7,761 bases of DNA from Globobulimina sp. (Eukaryota; Foraminifera; Rotaliida): assembly GCA_003354225.1 (NCBI GenBank), contig PIVH01000123.1, positions 1 through 7,761 of the forward strand, given 5' to 3'. Made by a program: the position numbers and the translations under genes. The notes beneath the pieces were generated by a model that made no database searches, was not told where the DNA came from, and worked only from the letters and a program-made list of their open reading frames with translations. Below are positions 1-6,488 of this stretch, piece after piece; position 1 is the stretch's first letter; every line of letters begins with the position of its first letter.

Positions 1-1
1 G

Positions 2-85
2 GTTTTTAAGCCATTACCTAACGGTTCAGGAGCTTCGGCGAATGAGGATTTAGTTTGGGAATGGGAACAAGAAGACGGCTTTTAA
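2..85 (+). CDS. C-terminal end of an upstream tail gene, probably major tail (tube) protein (partial)
   Basis: An open frame enters from the left edge and reads 27 codons to a TAA at 83-85. The visible end is acidic and aromatic: it contains a Pro-Asn-Gly-Ser-Gly turn and finishes Trp-Glu-Trp-Glu-Gln-Glu-Asp-Gly-Phe. No domain can be assigned from so little. The identity rests on position: in siphophage tail modules the gene just before the frameshifted chaperone pair is normally the major tail protein, the subunit of the tail tube. The terminator directly after the stop fits a very highly expressed structural gene. It could instead be a small tail protein placed between the tube gene and the chaperones. 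The open frame is certain enough to annotate; the product name is inference. Confidence 0.6.
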   Translation, partial: VFKPLPNGSGASANEDLVWEWEQEDGF

Positions 86-88
86 ATA

Positions 89-125
89 AAAGGGGGCGTA
101 AACTCGTCCCCTTTATATTTTTTTT
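89..125 (+). terminator. Rho-independent terminator after the upstream tail gene
   Basis: A 10-bp stem pairs 89-98 with 105-114: three A-T pairs, four G-C pairs, one G-U wobble, then C-G and G-C. It closes a six-base loop (99-104). Three bases later an uninterrupted run of eight T fills 118-125. This is the standard intrinsic terminator layout. It begins three bases after the stop codon of the upstream gene and ends 13 bases before the chaperone start, so no room is left for a new promoter. Read-through would therefore set the amount of downstream tail-gene mRNA, which would suit a tube protein needed in far more copies than the chaperones or tape measure. The structure is seen in the sequence; the regulatory role is inferred. 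Confidence 0.85.
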
Positions 126-138
126 CATGAGGTGAGAC

Positions 139-510
139 ATGGCGCTTGAATTTAAAGATTTAGATATGATCGTTCCAGACAATGAGGTATTGATTCGATT
201 TTCAACACGTAACGGGAAAACATATGAACTAACCGGGTTTCTCTGTCTTGATATTACTTTGACGATGCAAGATCCGGCATACAAGAAAAAGACTGACGCT
301 GAACAAATGGAGATTATGGTCCAATTGTATTTACAATCACATTCAGACGATTTTAAAGATAAAAACTATATAAAGAAACAGGTATCATCCACGAAATATA
401 ATGAAATAGCAGATACTCTACTGGCGATACTTTTCGCAGGAAAGGAAGACGAGCTTGACGATATAAAAAAAAAGGCAGTCGAGACAGTGACAGCACAACG
501 GACGATATAG
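139..510 (+). CDS. Tail assembly chaperone, short zero-frame product (lambda gpG-like)
   Basis: Encodes 123 aa, acidic and lysine-rich with no membrane segment or signal peptide, so a soluble cytoplasmic protein. The role is assigned from context: it sits directly before the tape-measure gene, has the usual size of the short chaperone (lambda gpG is about 140 aa), and carries an in-frame slippery run near its end. Such proteins coat the tape-measure protein and keep it soluble while the tube polymerises around it. The N-terminal 50 residues look beta-rich (alternating segments near residues 16-37) and the C-terminal half helical, including residues 83-112. The ATG has a good ribosome-binding site, GAGGTGA at 129-135. 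The zero frame ends at TAG 508-510, only 12 codons after the slip site. I see no direct sequence-family signature, so the name depends on position and frameshift. Confidence 0.8.
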   Translation: MALEFKDLDMIVPDNEVLIRFSTRNGKTYELTGFLCLDITLTMQDPAYKKKTDAEQMEIMVQLYLQSHSDDFKDKNYIKKQVSSTKYNEIADTLLAILFAGKEDELDDIKKKAVETVTAQRTI

Positions 511-752
511 ATTTATATCTTGCTCCATATTTTGGAAACCTTATGAGTACATACAATTGGTCGAGGGAATATATAGGATTAAAATTAAACTGGGATGGCT
601 TAATGTACTGGAACGACGTTATTAGATCTAGCAACGACCCGGATTTTCATTTGACCAGACAAGGGAAGAAAAGCACGGTTGATAGAGCGAACGAGATAAA
701 CGCGAAATTTGAAAGGCGTGGCGGCAAATGGGTAGCCGCTAAAAAAACATAA
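139..752 (+). CDS. Tail assembly chaperone, long -1 frameshift fusion (lambda gpGT-like)
   Basis: Predicted fusion product of 204 aa. The first 112 residues are shared with the short chaperone; translation then slips back one base at the A-run and continues with GGC at 474-476 for another 92 residues to TAA at 750-752. The -1 frame is closed by a TGA at 456-458 just upstream of the slip site and is open from 459 to the stop, so the shift has to happen between 459 and 510, where the slippery heptamers lie. The joining stretch is rich in Asp, Ser and Thr, and the T-like part is basic and aromatic with many Trp and Tyr. In lambda the minor G-T form bridges the coat of G on the tape measure to the tube protein. 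The same division of labour is inferred here. The frame relation is seen; the shift itself is untested. Confidence 0.8.
465..474 (+). promoter_or_regulatory. Programmed -1 ribosomal frameshift (slippery) site
   Basis: Nine A followed by G at 465-474. In the zero frame this contains two overlapping X-XXY-YYZ heptamers: A-AAA-AAA at 465-471 and A-AAA-AAG at 468-474. The second is the very efficient bacterial heptamer known from dnaX and used in many phage tail chaperone genes. A slip at either gives the same fusion protein. No strong stimulating hairpin stands within 10 bases downstream; the only clear stem is weak and AT-rich (504-509 with 514-519). A purine-rich AAAGGAAG at 441-448 is about 20 bases upstream, farther than the dnaX stimulator. 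A run of nine A could also give transcriptional slippage to the same effect. Confidence 0.85.
543..752 (+). CDS. Downstream (T-like) frame of the tail chaperone pair; separate start doubtful
   Basis: If called alone from ATG 543 this is a 69-residue protein, basic and aromatic, with five Trp. It is in the -1 frame relative to the preceding chaperone gene, and that frame is already open 84 bases further upstream. The sequence before ATG 543 has only a poor ribosome-binding candidate (GGA at 534-536). Both facts argue that it is normally made as the C-terminal part of the fused chaperone and not as a free protein. Its stop at 750-752 is ten bases before the tape-measure start, with the tape-measure ribosome-binding site lying in that gap. 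Independent low-level translation cannot be excluded. Confidence 0.6.
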   Translation: MSTYNWSREYIGLKLNWDGLMYWNDVIRSSNDPDFHLTRQGKKSTVDRANEINAKFERRGGKWVAAKKT

Positions 753-762
753 GGAAAAGCGA

Positions 763-3075
763 ATGGCAGAAGAAGGCAAACTCGGCGCTCTATATTACGA
801 CGTCGACGCCAGAACAGACAAACTTAACAGTGAAATAAAAAACACTGAGAAGAGAATGCAAAAACTCGACAAGAACGTGTCGAAAGATTTTTCTAACATG
901 GGCACCGCCGCCCGTGGCTTTGGCCTTGCGTTAAAAGCGTTGCCGGTAATTGCTCTTGTAGTAGGCTTTTCAAAAGTTGTCAGAGCCGGTGTCAAGATGT
1001 CTGCTCAGATGGAGCAAAATCAAATTGCTTTTAAATCGATGTTGGGAAGTGGAAAAGAAGCGAAAGAACTGGTCGAAGACCTCGTCAGATTTAGCGCTGA
1101 GACCCCTTTCGAATTAGAGCCAATTGTTGACGGTGGTAAAAAGCTACTTGCCTTCGGAGTTACCGCTGAAGAAATAATTCCCACACTCACAAAAATTGGA
1201 GATGTTGCGTCAGGTCTGTCTGTCCCTCTTGGAGACCTGACCGAGATATACGGAAAGGCAAAAGTACAACAAACATTATTCTCAGAAGATTTAAATCAAT
1301 TGGCTGGCCGTGGTGTACCCATCTTTACCGAGCTTTCGAAAATCATGGGCGTCGGAGCCGGTGAAATTAAAAAAATGGCCTCTGAGGGCAAAATAGGATT
1401 TGGCCAATTAGAAAAAGTTTTTGATAACATGACAAAACAAGGCGGTCAATTTTTTAATCTTATGGCAGCCCAGAGCCAATCCCTTTCCGGTTTATTTTCT
1501 ACATTAAAAGTTAACTTAGCACTTGCGTTTAAGGGTATAGGCGACGATCTATCACCCGCCTTGAAAGAATTGATTATTGCATTTAGCGGGTCAACCGGTG
1601 CCGGGTCTTTTTTCGCCGATGCACTCGCAATAATCGGGAAAGTACTTCAGAAAATTGTGTTGGGTCTTGCTCTATTTATTACCGATTTAGGTCGCATGGT
1701 TACTAATACAAAACTTGCAGCGAAGCAAATGAAATTATTCTGGGCCGAGATGGATTCAAATAAAAGCTCAGATGCTCAAATGAAATTACATAACTTACGT
1801 GTCGAGGTTGCAAATCTTGAGGGCGCTTCAAAGAGTGCTGCAAATAAAGTTAAGGACTTAACCGATAAATTATTTTTTGGATTTCAGGATACAAAAGACG
1901 AGGCCGAAAACCTAAGAAAGAAAATTGACGAAGTAGCAAAAGAGGGTGACAAGTCAGGCGGTAAGATCGGGCCACCTAAAAAGACCGCCGACGGATGGAA
2001 AGAAGCTGCTAATCAAGTAAACCTTTATGCCAATGCGTTAAAGTCTCTTACGAGTGGCGATATAGCAAGCAAACTTACATCGTTTTCGAAGGCGTTCACC
2101 GCTGATTTTGTCAAGGCGAATGAACTTGAAAAGGCGGGCGATATGCAAGCCGCCGCCGGTGCTCGCCGTGTAGGGATCGCTAAGAACATAGGCGGTCAAT
2201 TGGTAGCAGTCGCCGCACAGACCGCACAGATGATAAATGAAGTACAGGCGCGACAGGCACAAGAAGAGTTAGAAAGGTTAAATGAAAGGTCTGAATTATT
2301 GGGCCAGTTCAGTGAGCATATAAGAAATCAACAGATGATTGCACTCGGCACCGCCGAAGAGACAGAGAGCGACAAAAACAAAAGAGAATTAAAAGAATTA
2401 AAAGATCAGTTCAAAGTTGTTACAAATGTAAAGAAAAAGCAAGCGATCGGCGAACAGATAAAAGAAAAGGAAACACGTAAAAAAGAATTACAAGTTGAAG
2501 AGGATTTCAACACAAGGCAAATAATACTTAAACAATTTATGCAATTTCAATCCGAAAAGATTAGAAGTCAAGAAGCAGCGCGAGCCAAAAAGTTTGCGAT
2601 GTTTTCAACCGCTATAAATACCGCCTCTGCTTCAATGGCCGCCTTCGGATCGGTTATGAACTCTATCCCCGCGTACCCTGCCAACTTGATTATTGCGGGT
2701 ATTACCGCTGGTATCGTAACCGCTTTCGGCGGAATTTCTATGGGGATGATCGGCGCGGCGAATTATGCAGAGGGCGGCGTCGCCGACACTCCGTCTATAT
2801 TTGGTGAGGCAGGCCGTGAACTTGCGGTTCCTCTTACAGGTGCGCGTGGACAGGCTGCAATATCAGAACTTTCACAAGGCATGTTAAATGAAATGGAGTC
2901 CAGAGAGCGTGAAAGTTTAGAGGCTCAGATTATAGATGATAACGCCGTTGAAGGTGGTTCAGGTGACGGCGTTGGTGATGTATATCTTGATGGTTCTAAG
3001 GTCGGGAAGTGGATATTTAACGGCACAAAAAACGCTACAATTAGAATCGACCAGAGAGGCATAGTAAGTAAATGA
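763..3075 (+). CDS. Tail tape-measure protein
   Basis: Encodes 770 aa that set tail length, fill the tube and pass out at infection. Residues about 80-250 match the tape-measure N-terminal domain family (TIGR02675 type): Phe-Lys-Ser-Met-Leu-Gly-Ser at 90-96, Glu-Thr-Pro-Phe-Glu at 113-117, Leu-Leu-Ala-Phe-Gly at 128-132, Ile-Gly-Asp-Val-Ala-Ser at 145-150, an Arg-Gly-Val-Pro-Ile motif at 183-187, Gly-Lys-Ile-Gly-Phe at 209-213, and Gln-Ser-Gln-Ser-Leu-Ser-Gly at 237-243. Hydrophobic stretches lie near residues 54-76, 287-308 and 630-667, the last Gly/Ala-rich and a candidate membrane-active segment. Residues about 340-400 and 490-610 are charged and helical, likely coiled coil. Near the end, Ile-Phe-Gly-Glu-Ala-Gly-Arg-Glu (679-686) plus Val-Pro-Leu is the motif common in tape-measure C-termini. 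The start has AAGGA at 751-755 and the stop overlaps the next gene by four bases. No lysozyme or peptidase domain is visible. Confidence 0.95.
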   Translation: MAEEGKLGALYYDVDARTDKLNSEIKNTEKRMQKLDKNVSKDFSNMGTAARGFGLALKALPVIALVVGFSKVVRAGVKMSAQMEQNQIAFKSMLGSGKEAKELVEDLVRFSAETPFELEPIVDGGKKLLAFGVTAEEIIPTLTKIGDVASGLSVPLGDLTEIYGKAKVQQTLFSEDLNQLAGRGVPIFTELSKIMGVGAGEIKKMASEGKIGFGQLEKVFDNMTKQGGQFFNLMAAQSQSLSGLFSTLKVNLALAFKGIGDDLSPALKELIIAFSGSTGAGSFFADALAIIGKVLQKIVLGLALFITDLGRMVTNTKLAAKQMKLFWAEMDSNKSSDAQMKLHNLRVEVANLEGASKSAANKVKDLTDKLFFGFQDTKDEAENLRKKIDEVAKEGDKSGGKIGPPKKTADGWKEAANQVNLYANALKSLTSGDIASKLTSFSKAFTADFVKANELEKAGDMQAAAGARRVGIAKNIGGQLVAVAAQTAQMINEVQARQAQEELERLNERSELLGQFSEHIRNQQMIALGTAEETESDKNKRELKELKDQFKVVTNVKKKQAIGEQIKEKETRKKELQVEEDFNTRQIILKQFMQFQSEKIRSQEAARAKKFAMFSTAINTASASMAAFGSVMNSIPAYPANLIIAGITAGIVTAFGGISMGMIGAANYAEGGVADTPSIFGEAGRELAVPLTGARGQAAISELSQGMLNEMESRERESLEAQIIDDNAVEGGSGDGVGDVYLDGSKVGKWIFNGTKNATIRIDQRGIVSK

Positions 3076-3818
3076 GAATATGTTATAATAGTATAATAGA
3101 TTCAGCAACGTCATTGACGCCACTTTCGGCCGATCCTAATTACCCGGTTGCGAATATTCAAGACCCCCGCACGAGTCGAGTATATAGAACTCTGTCAGAT
3201 TCTGCACAGACGGTTGTAATCAATAACGCAAATTCAACCGCGTCATATTTCTTTATAATGAACCACAACTTGACTAATGCGGCAACCATTAAAATACAGG
3301 GAAACGATACTGACGTGTGGACCTCGCCCACGGTTGACGAGACAGTGACATGGAGAGCAGGTACTATATACCATAATTTTACTGTAGACACGCTTAATTA
3401 CTGGCGTATCTATATTGATGACGCGGCAAATCCTGACGGATACATTCAAATAGGCCGTGCTTTTTTATCGAATTACGTACAGATGCCGACTATGAAAAGA
3501 AATCAAACTATTCCTAAAATGACAGATAGTAAGCCGATGTTTTCAGGTTCTAATCAGGCATATGGAGACAAGCGGGTAGTATACAGAACCCCAAAAATAC
3601 AGATGCCACATGTAGCGCAAGCGGTTAAAGACAATATCGATACTATGTACGCGGTGGCCACAAACGTGACAGAAATTGTTTTGTTAATATGGGCAAACGA
3701 ATTGAATATTGAACCGCCTATATACTGCTTGATAACTGGTAAGGGGCTAATGTGGAAAAGGACAGGAAAAGAAAATTTTCCGTGGTCTTTAATAATGCAA
3801 TTTAAAGAGGTATTTTAA
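3072..3818 (+). CDS. Distal-tail / tail-tip protein with probable discoidin-like beta-sandwich
   Basis: Encodes 248 aa. The ATG shares ATGA with the tape-measure stop (3072-3075), so translation is probably coupled. The first 140 residues look like a galactose-binding or discoidin-like jelly roll of the kind found in phage tip proteins: Tyr-Pro-Val-Ala-Asn-Ile-Gln-Asp at 24-31 with the following Arg/Ser run, a Phe-Phe-Ile-Met-Asn-His-Asn-Leu strand-turn near 60-67, Tyr-Trp-Arg-Ile-Tyr-Ile-Asp-Asp at 110-117, and Gly-Tyr-Ile-Gln-Ile-Gly-Arg-Ala-Phe at 123-131. The C-terminal 100 residues read as a second beta/alpha domain ending Leu-Ile-Met-Gln-Phe-Lys-Glu-Val-Phe, a closing strand typical of such proteins. 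Its place right after the tape measure is that of the distal tail protein in many siphophages and of gpM in lambda. Fold and role are inferred; ligand binding is not shown. Confidence 0.65.
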   Translation: MRICYNSIIDSATSLTPLSADPNYPVANIQDPRTSRVYRTLSDSAQTVVINNANSTASYFFIMNHNLTNAATIKIQGNDTDVWTSPTVDETVTWRAGTIYHNFTVDTLNYWRIYIDDAANPDGYIQIGRAFLSNYVQMPTMKRNQTIPKMTDSKPMFSGSNQAYGDKRVVYRTPKIQMPHVAQAVKDNIDTMYAVATNVTEIVLLIWANELNIEPPIYCLITGKGLMWKRTGKENFPWSLIMQFKEVF

Positions 3819-3819
3819 T

Positions 3820-4620
3820 ATGGCGGGCACACAAGTAAATAGTTATGGCGTAGGAGACACTGATTTAACCAATTTAATGGAGACGGTCGACACTCAGCGT
3901 CAAGGATATCATAAAGTATCACTCACCCAGATGTCGACAACTACGCAACCGGCAATCGCTGAAGGGTCAATGATTGAAGTCGGCGGCGCATTATTTAAGT
4001 TTGCCAGTGATGAGGCTATAACAGGTTCTCCATCTGACGGTGCGGTATACATAAAATTAACGCCGTCAGGTACAAGTATTACCGCCTCTTTTACAAATAC
4101 CGCTCCTACATGGGATGATGAAAAAGGTGGCTATTACGAGAGCGCGACAACAAATAGGTATGTTAATTTTGCCATGTTTTTAGATACAACTTTATGGTAT
4201 AATAAATATGAATACCCAAATACTAATATATGGGGCGCTGATGCAGAGGAATTAAATAGTTATTTAATAGAGGACGAGACGTCGACTGGTACTCTGATTA
4301 CATCTTTAACAGTAACTATCGTTCAAACAGTTACAAAAGATTTTAAAGTATTCAAGCCAGTAACATTATACAGCGATTTCTCTGGATTGTTTTCACTATA
4401 TGGCATTATTTTAAATCCCGGATATTATAGATTTCTAATAGCGCAAAGCGGATCAAATAAAACGATCAGCATCTATATAAAACAAAATAATTCATATGCT
4501 TTATTGCATACGGCGACGGTGGCGAGCGTTGCCCTTCCGGGGACATGTCATCTCTATCTAAGTGGTGTATATGGCATTGACAATTCAAATGATATCGAAA
4601 AAATCATAGAGCTTATTTAA
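3820..4620 (+). CDS. Beta-rich tail-tip or fibre-like accessory protein, function unknown
   Basis: Encodes 266 aa with no membrane segment. The start is well supported: AAAGAGG at 3804-3810 lies nine bases before the ATG, and the preceding stop is one base away. Residues about 45-115 form a module of a type seen in phage fibre and tip proteins: Gly-Ser-Met-Ile-Glu-Val-Gly-Gly at 49-56, a Tyr-Ile-Lys strand near 77-79, then Trp98 followed by Lys-Gly-Gly-Tyr-Tyr at 102-106. The C-terminal half (about 150-266) is rich in Thr, Ser, Tyr and Ile in alternating strand patterns, with a Pro-Gly-Tyr-Tyr-Arg-Phe turn, and resembles a second beta-sandwich. The gene sits between the distal-tail-like gene and the hub, where siphophages often carry no gene of this sort. 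It may be an accessory fibre, a carbohydrate-binding plug or a hub connector. I do not recognise the family as a whole. Confidence 0.6.
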   Translation: MAGTQVNSYGVGDTDLTNLMETVDTQRQGYHKVSLTQMSTTTQPAIAEGSMIEVGGALFKFASDEAITGSPSDGAVYIKLTPSGTSITASFTNTAPTWDDEKGGYYESATTNRYVNFAMFLDTTLWYNKYEYPNTNIWGADAEELNSYLIEDETSTGTLITSLTVTIVQTVTKDFKVFKPVTLYSDFSGLFSLYGIILNPGYYRFLIAQSGSNKTISIYIKQNNSYALLHTATVASVALPGTCHLYLSGVYGIDNSNDIEKIIELI

Positions 4621-6473
4621 TGAGTTACGAAACCGAAATATTAAAACCTATTGTTGACAAGATTATACTCGTTGAAATAGATTTGCCGGTATTTAACAAT
4701 TTCTGGATAAATTACGAAGCGGGTATATGGTTTATTAACTTAAAGCCGGGTGATACTACCGTTACCGGCTCCGATGGCCTTGTAGGATATTACGCAGGAC
4801 AAAACGAAGTTGATTATAACATTAAATCATTGAAAGTAGACACTGAATTTTATACGCCAGTTTCTACCATTGCGGATCTTAGAACAACAAACAAATCGTT
4901 CTTTTTTGATTTTGGGATTCAGACGCTTTATGTTCATTTTGATCTATTTAGTTACCCATGGAGTTATACAATAAAGCTAGGCAGCGTTTCAGGTTATTGT
5001 GATAAGGTCGACCCGGAAAGAGGCGCATACTATAGTGATGTATATTATGAGCCACGAATTACTTCAACGCCGTCTTTAAGCAAAAAGAAAGACCCACTAT
5101 TTTTTGGTACTCTTGATTTTCAAGGTGGTACTGTAGAATTTGCAAATTCAGACGGTGGCATGGACGATTTGATTGATCAAGATATTTTCGGCCAACCACT
5201 TCGTATTTTACTCGGATTTACTGGATTCGATTATGGTGATTTTGAACAGATATTCTCTGGCTATGTGGAAGAGCCGGGGCGTGATTTTAGTAAATATACA
5301 ATAACCATAAGAGACCCACGGAAAAGATTATCAAGGAAAATCCCTGTTAATTTATTCAATCTTACTGATTATCCAGATCTCGGCGCCGACGATATTGATA
5401 AACCTGTGCCTTTGGCCTTTGGTGTTATCCGTGGCGCTCCGGTATTGCCATACAATAGACAGGATGGGACCGGGCCTTATTTCTATAAATTCATGGATAC
5501 TACCGATTACCCGGCACAGGCGCTCACAACGGTGTATGTCGACAACGTGCCGGTAACTCCTGCGAGTACCGATCTGGCGAATGGTGAATTTTCTTTGACA
5601 GCCGGGCAGTGTAAGGACGGGTCGTCTTTTCTCGACGTGAAATGCGATATCACAGGCGCAAGTATTGATAATGGACTTAATGTAATTAGATATATAAATG
5701 AAGAGTGGGGCGATACGGCTTTTGTTGATACGGTATATGATATTTCAGAGTGGACATATGAGGAATCGAAGGCCGATGATATCGGAAAATATATATATGA
5801 ACGTGAGGAAATAATAGAAATAATTGAGCAGGTGTGCGAGTCTTTACATGGTATATTTTATCCACAAGATAGCGGACTGTTTTCTTTTCGGTCGTATCGA
5901 TCAGATCGTGCAATTACAAAGACCATATTGACAGATGAATGGTTAAGCGAACCGGATATATCAAATCCGTCTGAAGAGTATTTAACTACGGCAACTATTA
6001 GATACTCCGAAGACATTTTTGATGGGGAGACAAGAAAATTTATCAATGATGATTTCGAATCGACCGTATGGGCAAAATTCGGTATATATAGAGACAGAGA
6101 ATTCAACACGCTTTTAACTAATGAGACAGACGCGAGCGGCTTGTCAGATAAAATAATGGAAAGGTCTGTTGACATAGAACAGGAAGTCGAGCGGGAAACA
6201 TTCTTACAGAATTTTGATCTTGAGATTATGGATTTTATTATCTGTGAGCATGATAGGTATAGTGTAGTGTCAGATTTTGACCGGAACTGGGGAGTGTATG
6301 AGATTACAGGTATAAATAAAACCCCGGCGAACGGCAAGACTAAATTGACCATGCGCAAGATAAGCGATTATACATGGACAGAAACTGTCTACGTACAGGG
6401 CGCACCGTATTTTATAGCGGCGTATGGATATCATCCATATGGGCCTACAATTTATCAGGAAGTAACGGAATAA
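4620..6473 (+). CDS. Baseplate hub / tail-tip structural protein
   Basis: Encodes 617 aa starting in a TAATG overlap with the previous stop, so likely coupled; only a weak AGAG precedes it. Residues 1-150 form an aromatic beta-rich domain. At about 160-245 lies a layout typical of phage hub and tip proteins: Phe-Phe-Gly-Thr-Leu-Asp-Phe at 161-167, an Asn-Ser-Asp-Gly-Gly turn, Phe-Ser-Gly-Tyr-Val at 212-216, then Tyr-Thr-Ile-Thr-Ile-Arg-Asp-Pro at 226-233 and a basic Arg-Lys-Arg-Leu run. Lys-Pro-Val-Pro-Leu-Ala-Phe-Gly at 261-268 recalls the Gly-Lys-x-Ile-Pro-x-x-x-Gly motif of such proteins. An acidic helical stretch at about 375-410 precedes further beta segments; the C-terminus is rich in Tyr, Pro and Gly. 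I see no catalytic motif of a lysozyme or peptidase. It most likely forms the ring or cap that closes the tube and carries the fibre. The role is inferred from position and these patterns. Confidence 0.65.
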   Translation: MSYETEILKPIVDKIILVEIDLPVFNNFWINYEAGIWFINLKPGDTTVTGSDGLVGYYAGQNEVDYNIKSLKVDTEFYTPVSTIADLRTTNKSFFFDFGIQTLYVHFDLFSYPWSYTIKLGSVSGYCDKVDPERGAYYSDVYYEPRITSTPSLSKKKDPLFFGTLDFQGGTVEFANSDGGMDDLIDQDIFGQPLRILLGFTGFDYGDFEQIFSGYVEEPGRDFSKYTITIRDPRKRLSRKIPVNLFNLTDYPDLGADDIDKPVPLAFGVIRGAPVLPYNRQDGTGPYFYKFMDTTDYPAQALTTVYVDNVPVTPASTDLANGEFSLTAGQCKDGSSFLDVKCDITGASIDNGLNVIRYINEEWGDTAFVDTVYDISEWTYEESKADDIGKYIYEREEIIEIIEQVCESLHGIFYPQDSGLFSFRSYRSDRAITKTILTDEWLSEPDISNPSEEYLTTATIRYSEDIFDGETRKFINDDFESTVWAKFGIYRDREFNTLLTNETDASGLSDKIMERSVDIEQEVERETFLQNFDLEIMDFIICEHDRYSVVSDFDRNWGVYEITGINKTPANGKTKLTMRKISDYTWTETVYVQGAPYFIAAYGYHPYGPTIYQEVTE

Positions 6474-6488
6474 TAGAAGAGGGCGACA

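Noticed and set aside
18-284. An 88-codon minus-strand open frame at the left edge
   Set aside because: It would run through the terminator hairpin and the start of the chaperone gene and has no family resemblance.
480-492. A 13-base match (CGAGACAGTGACA) to a segment near 3339-3351
   Set aside because: A match of this length is close to what chance gives in a window this size, and the two copies are in unrelated genes with no shared structure.
504-519. AT-rich hairpin (GATATA / TATATC) downstream of the slippery site as a frameshift stimulator
   Set aside because: It begins 29 bases after the slip site, much farther than the usual 5-9, and is too weak.
353-634. A 93-codon minus-strand open frame across the chaperone frames
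   Set aside because: It covers the frameshift region in antisense. The plus-strand reading is supported by slippery site, stop pattern and synteny.
2382-2405. Short tandem repeat of GAATTAAAA in the tape-measure gene
   Set aside because: It only encodes the Glu-Leu-Lys heptad pattern of a coiled coil and has two copies.
5858-6358. A 166-codon open frame on the minus strand
   Set aside because: It lies wholly opposite the hub gene, is Ser- and Leu-rich in the way antisense shadows are, has no recognisable motif, and no minus-strand gene flanks it. The plus-strand gene continues cleanly on both sides.
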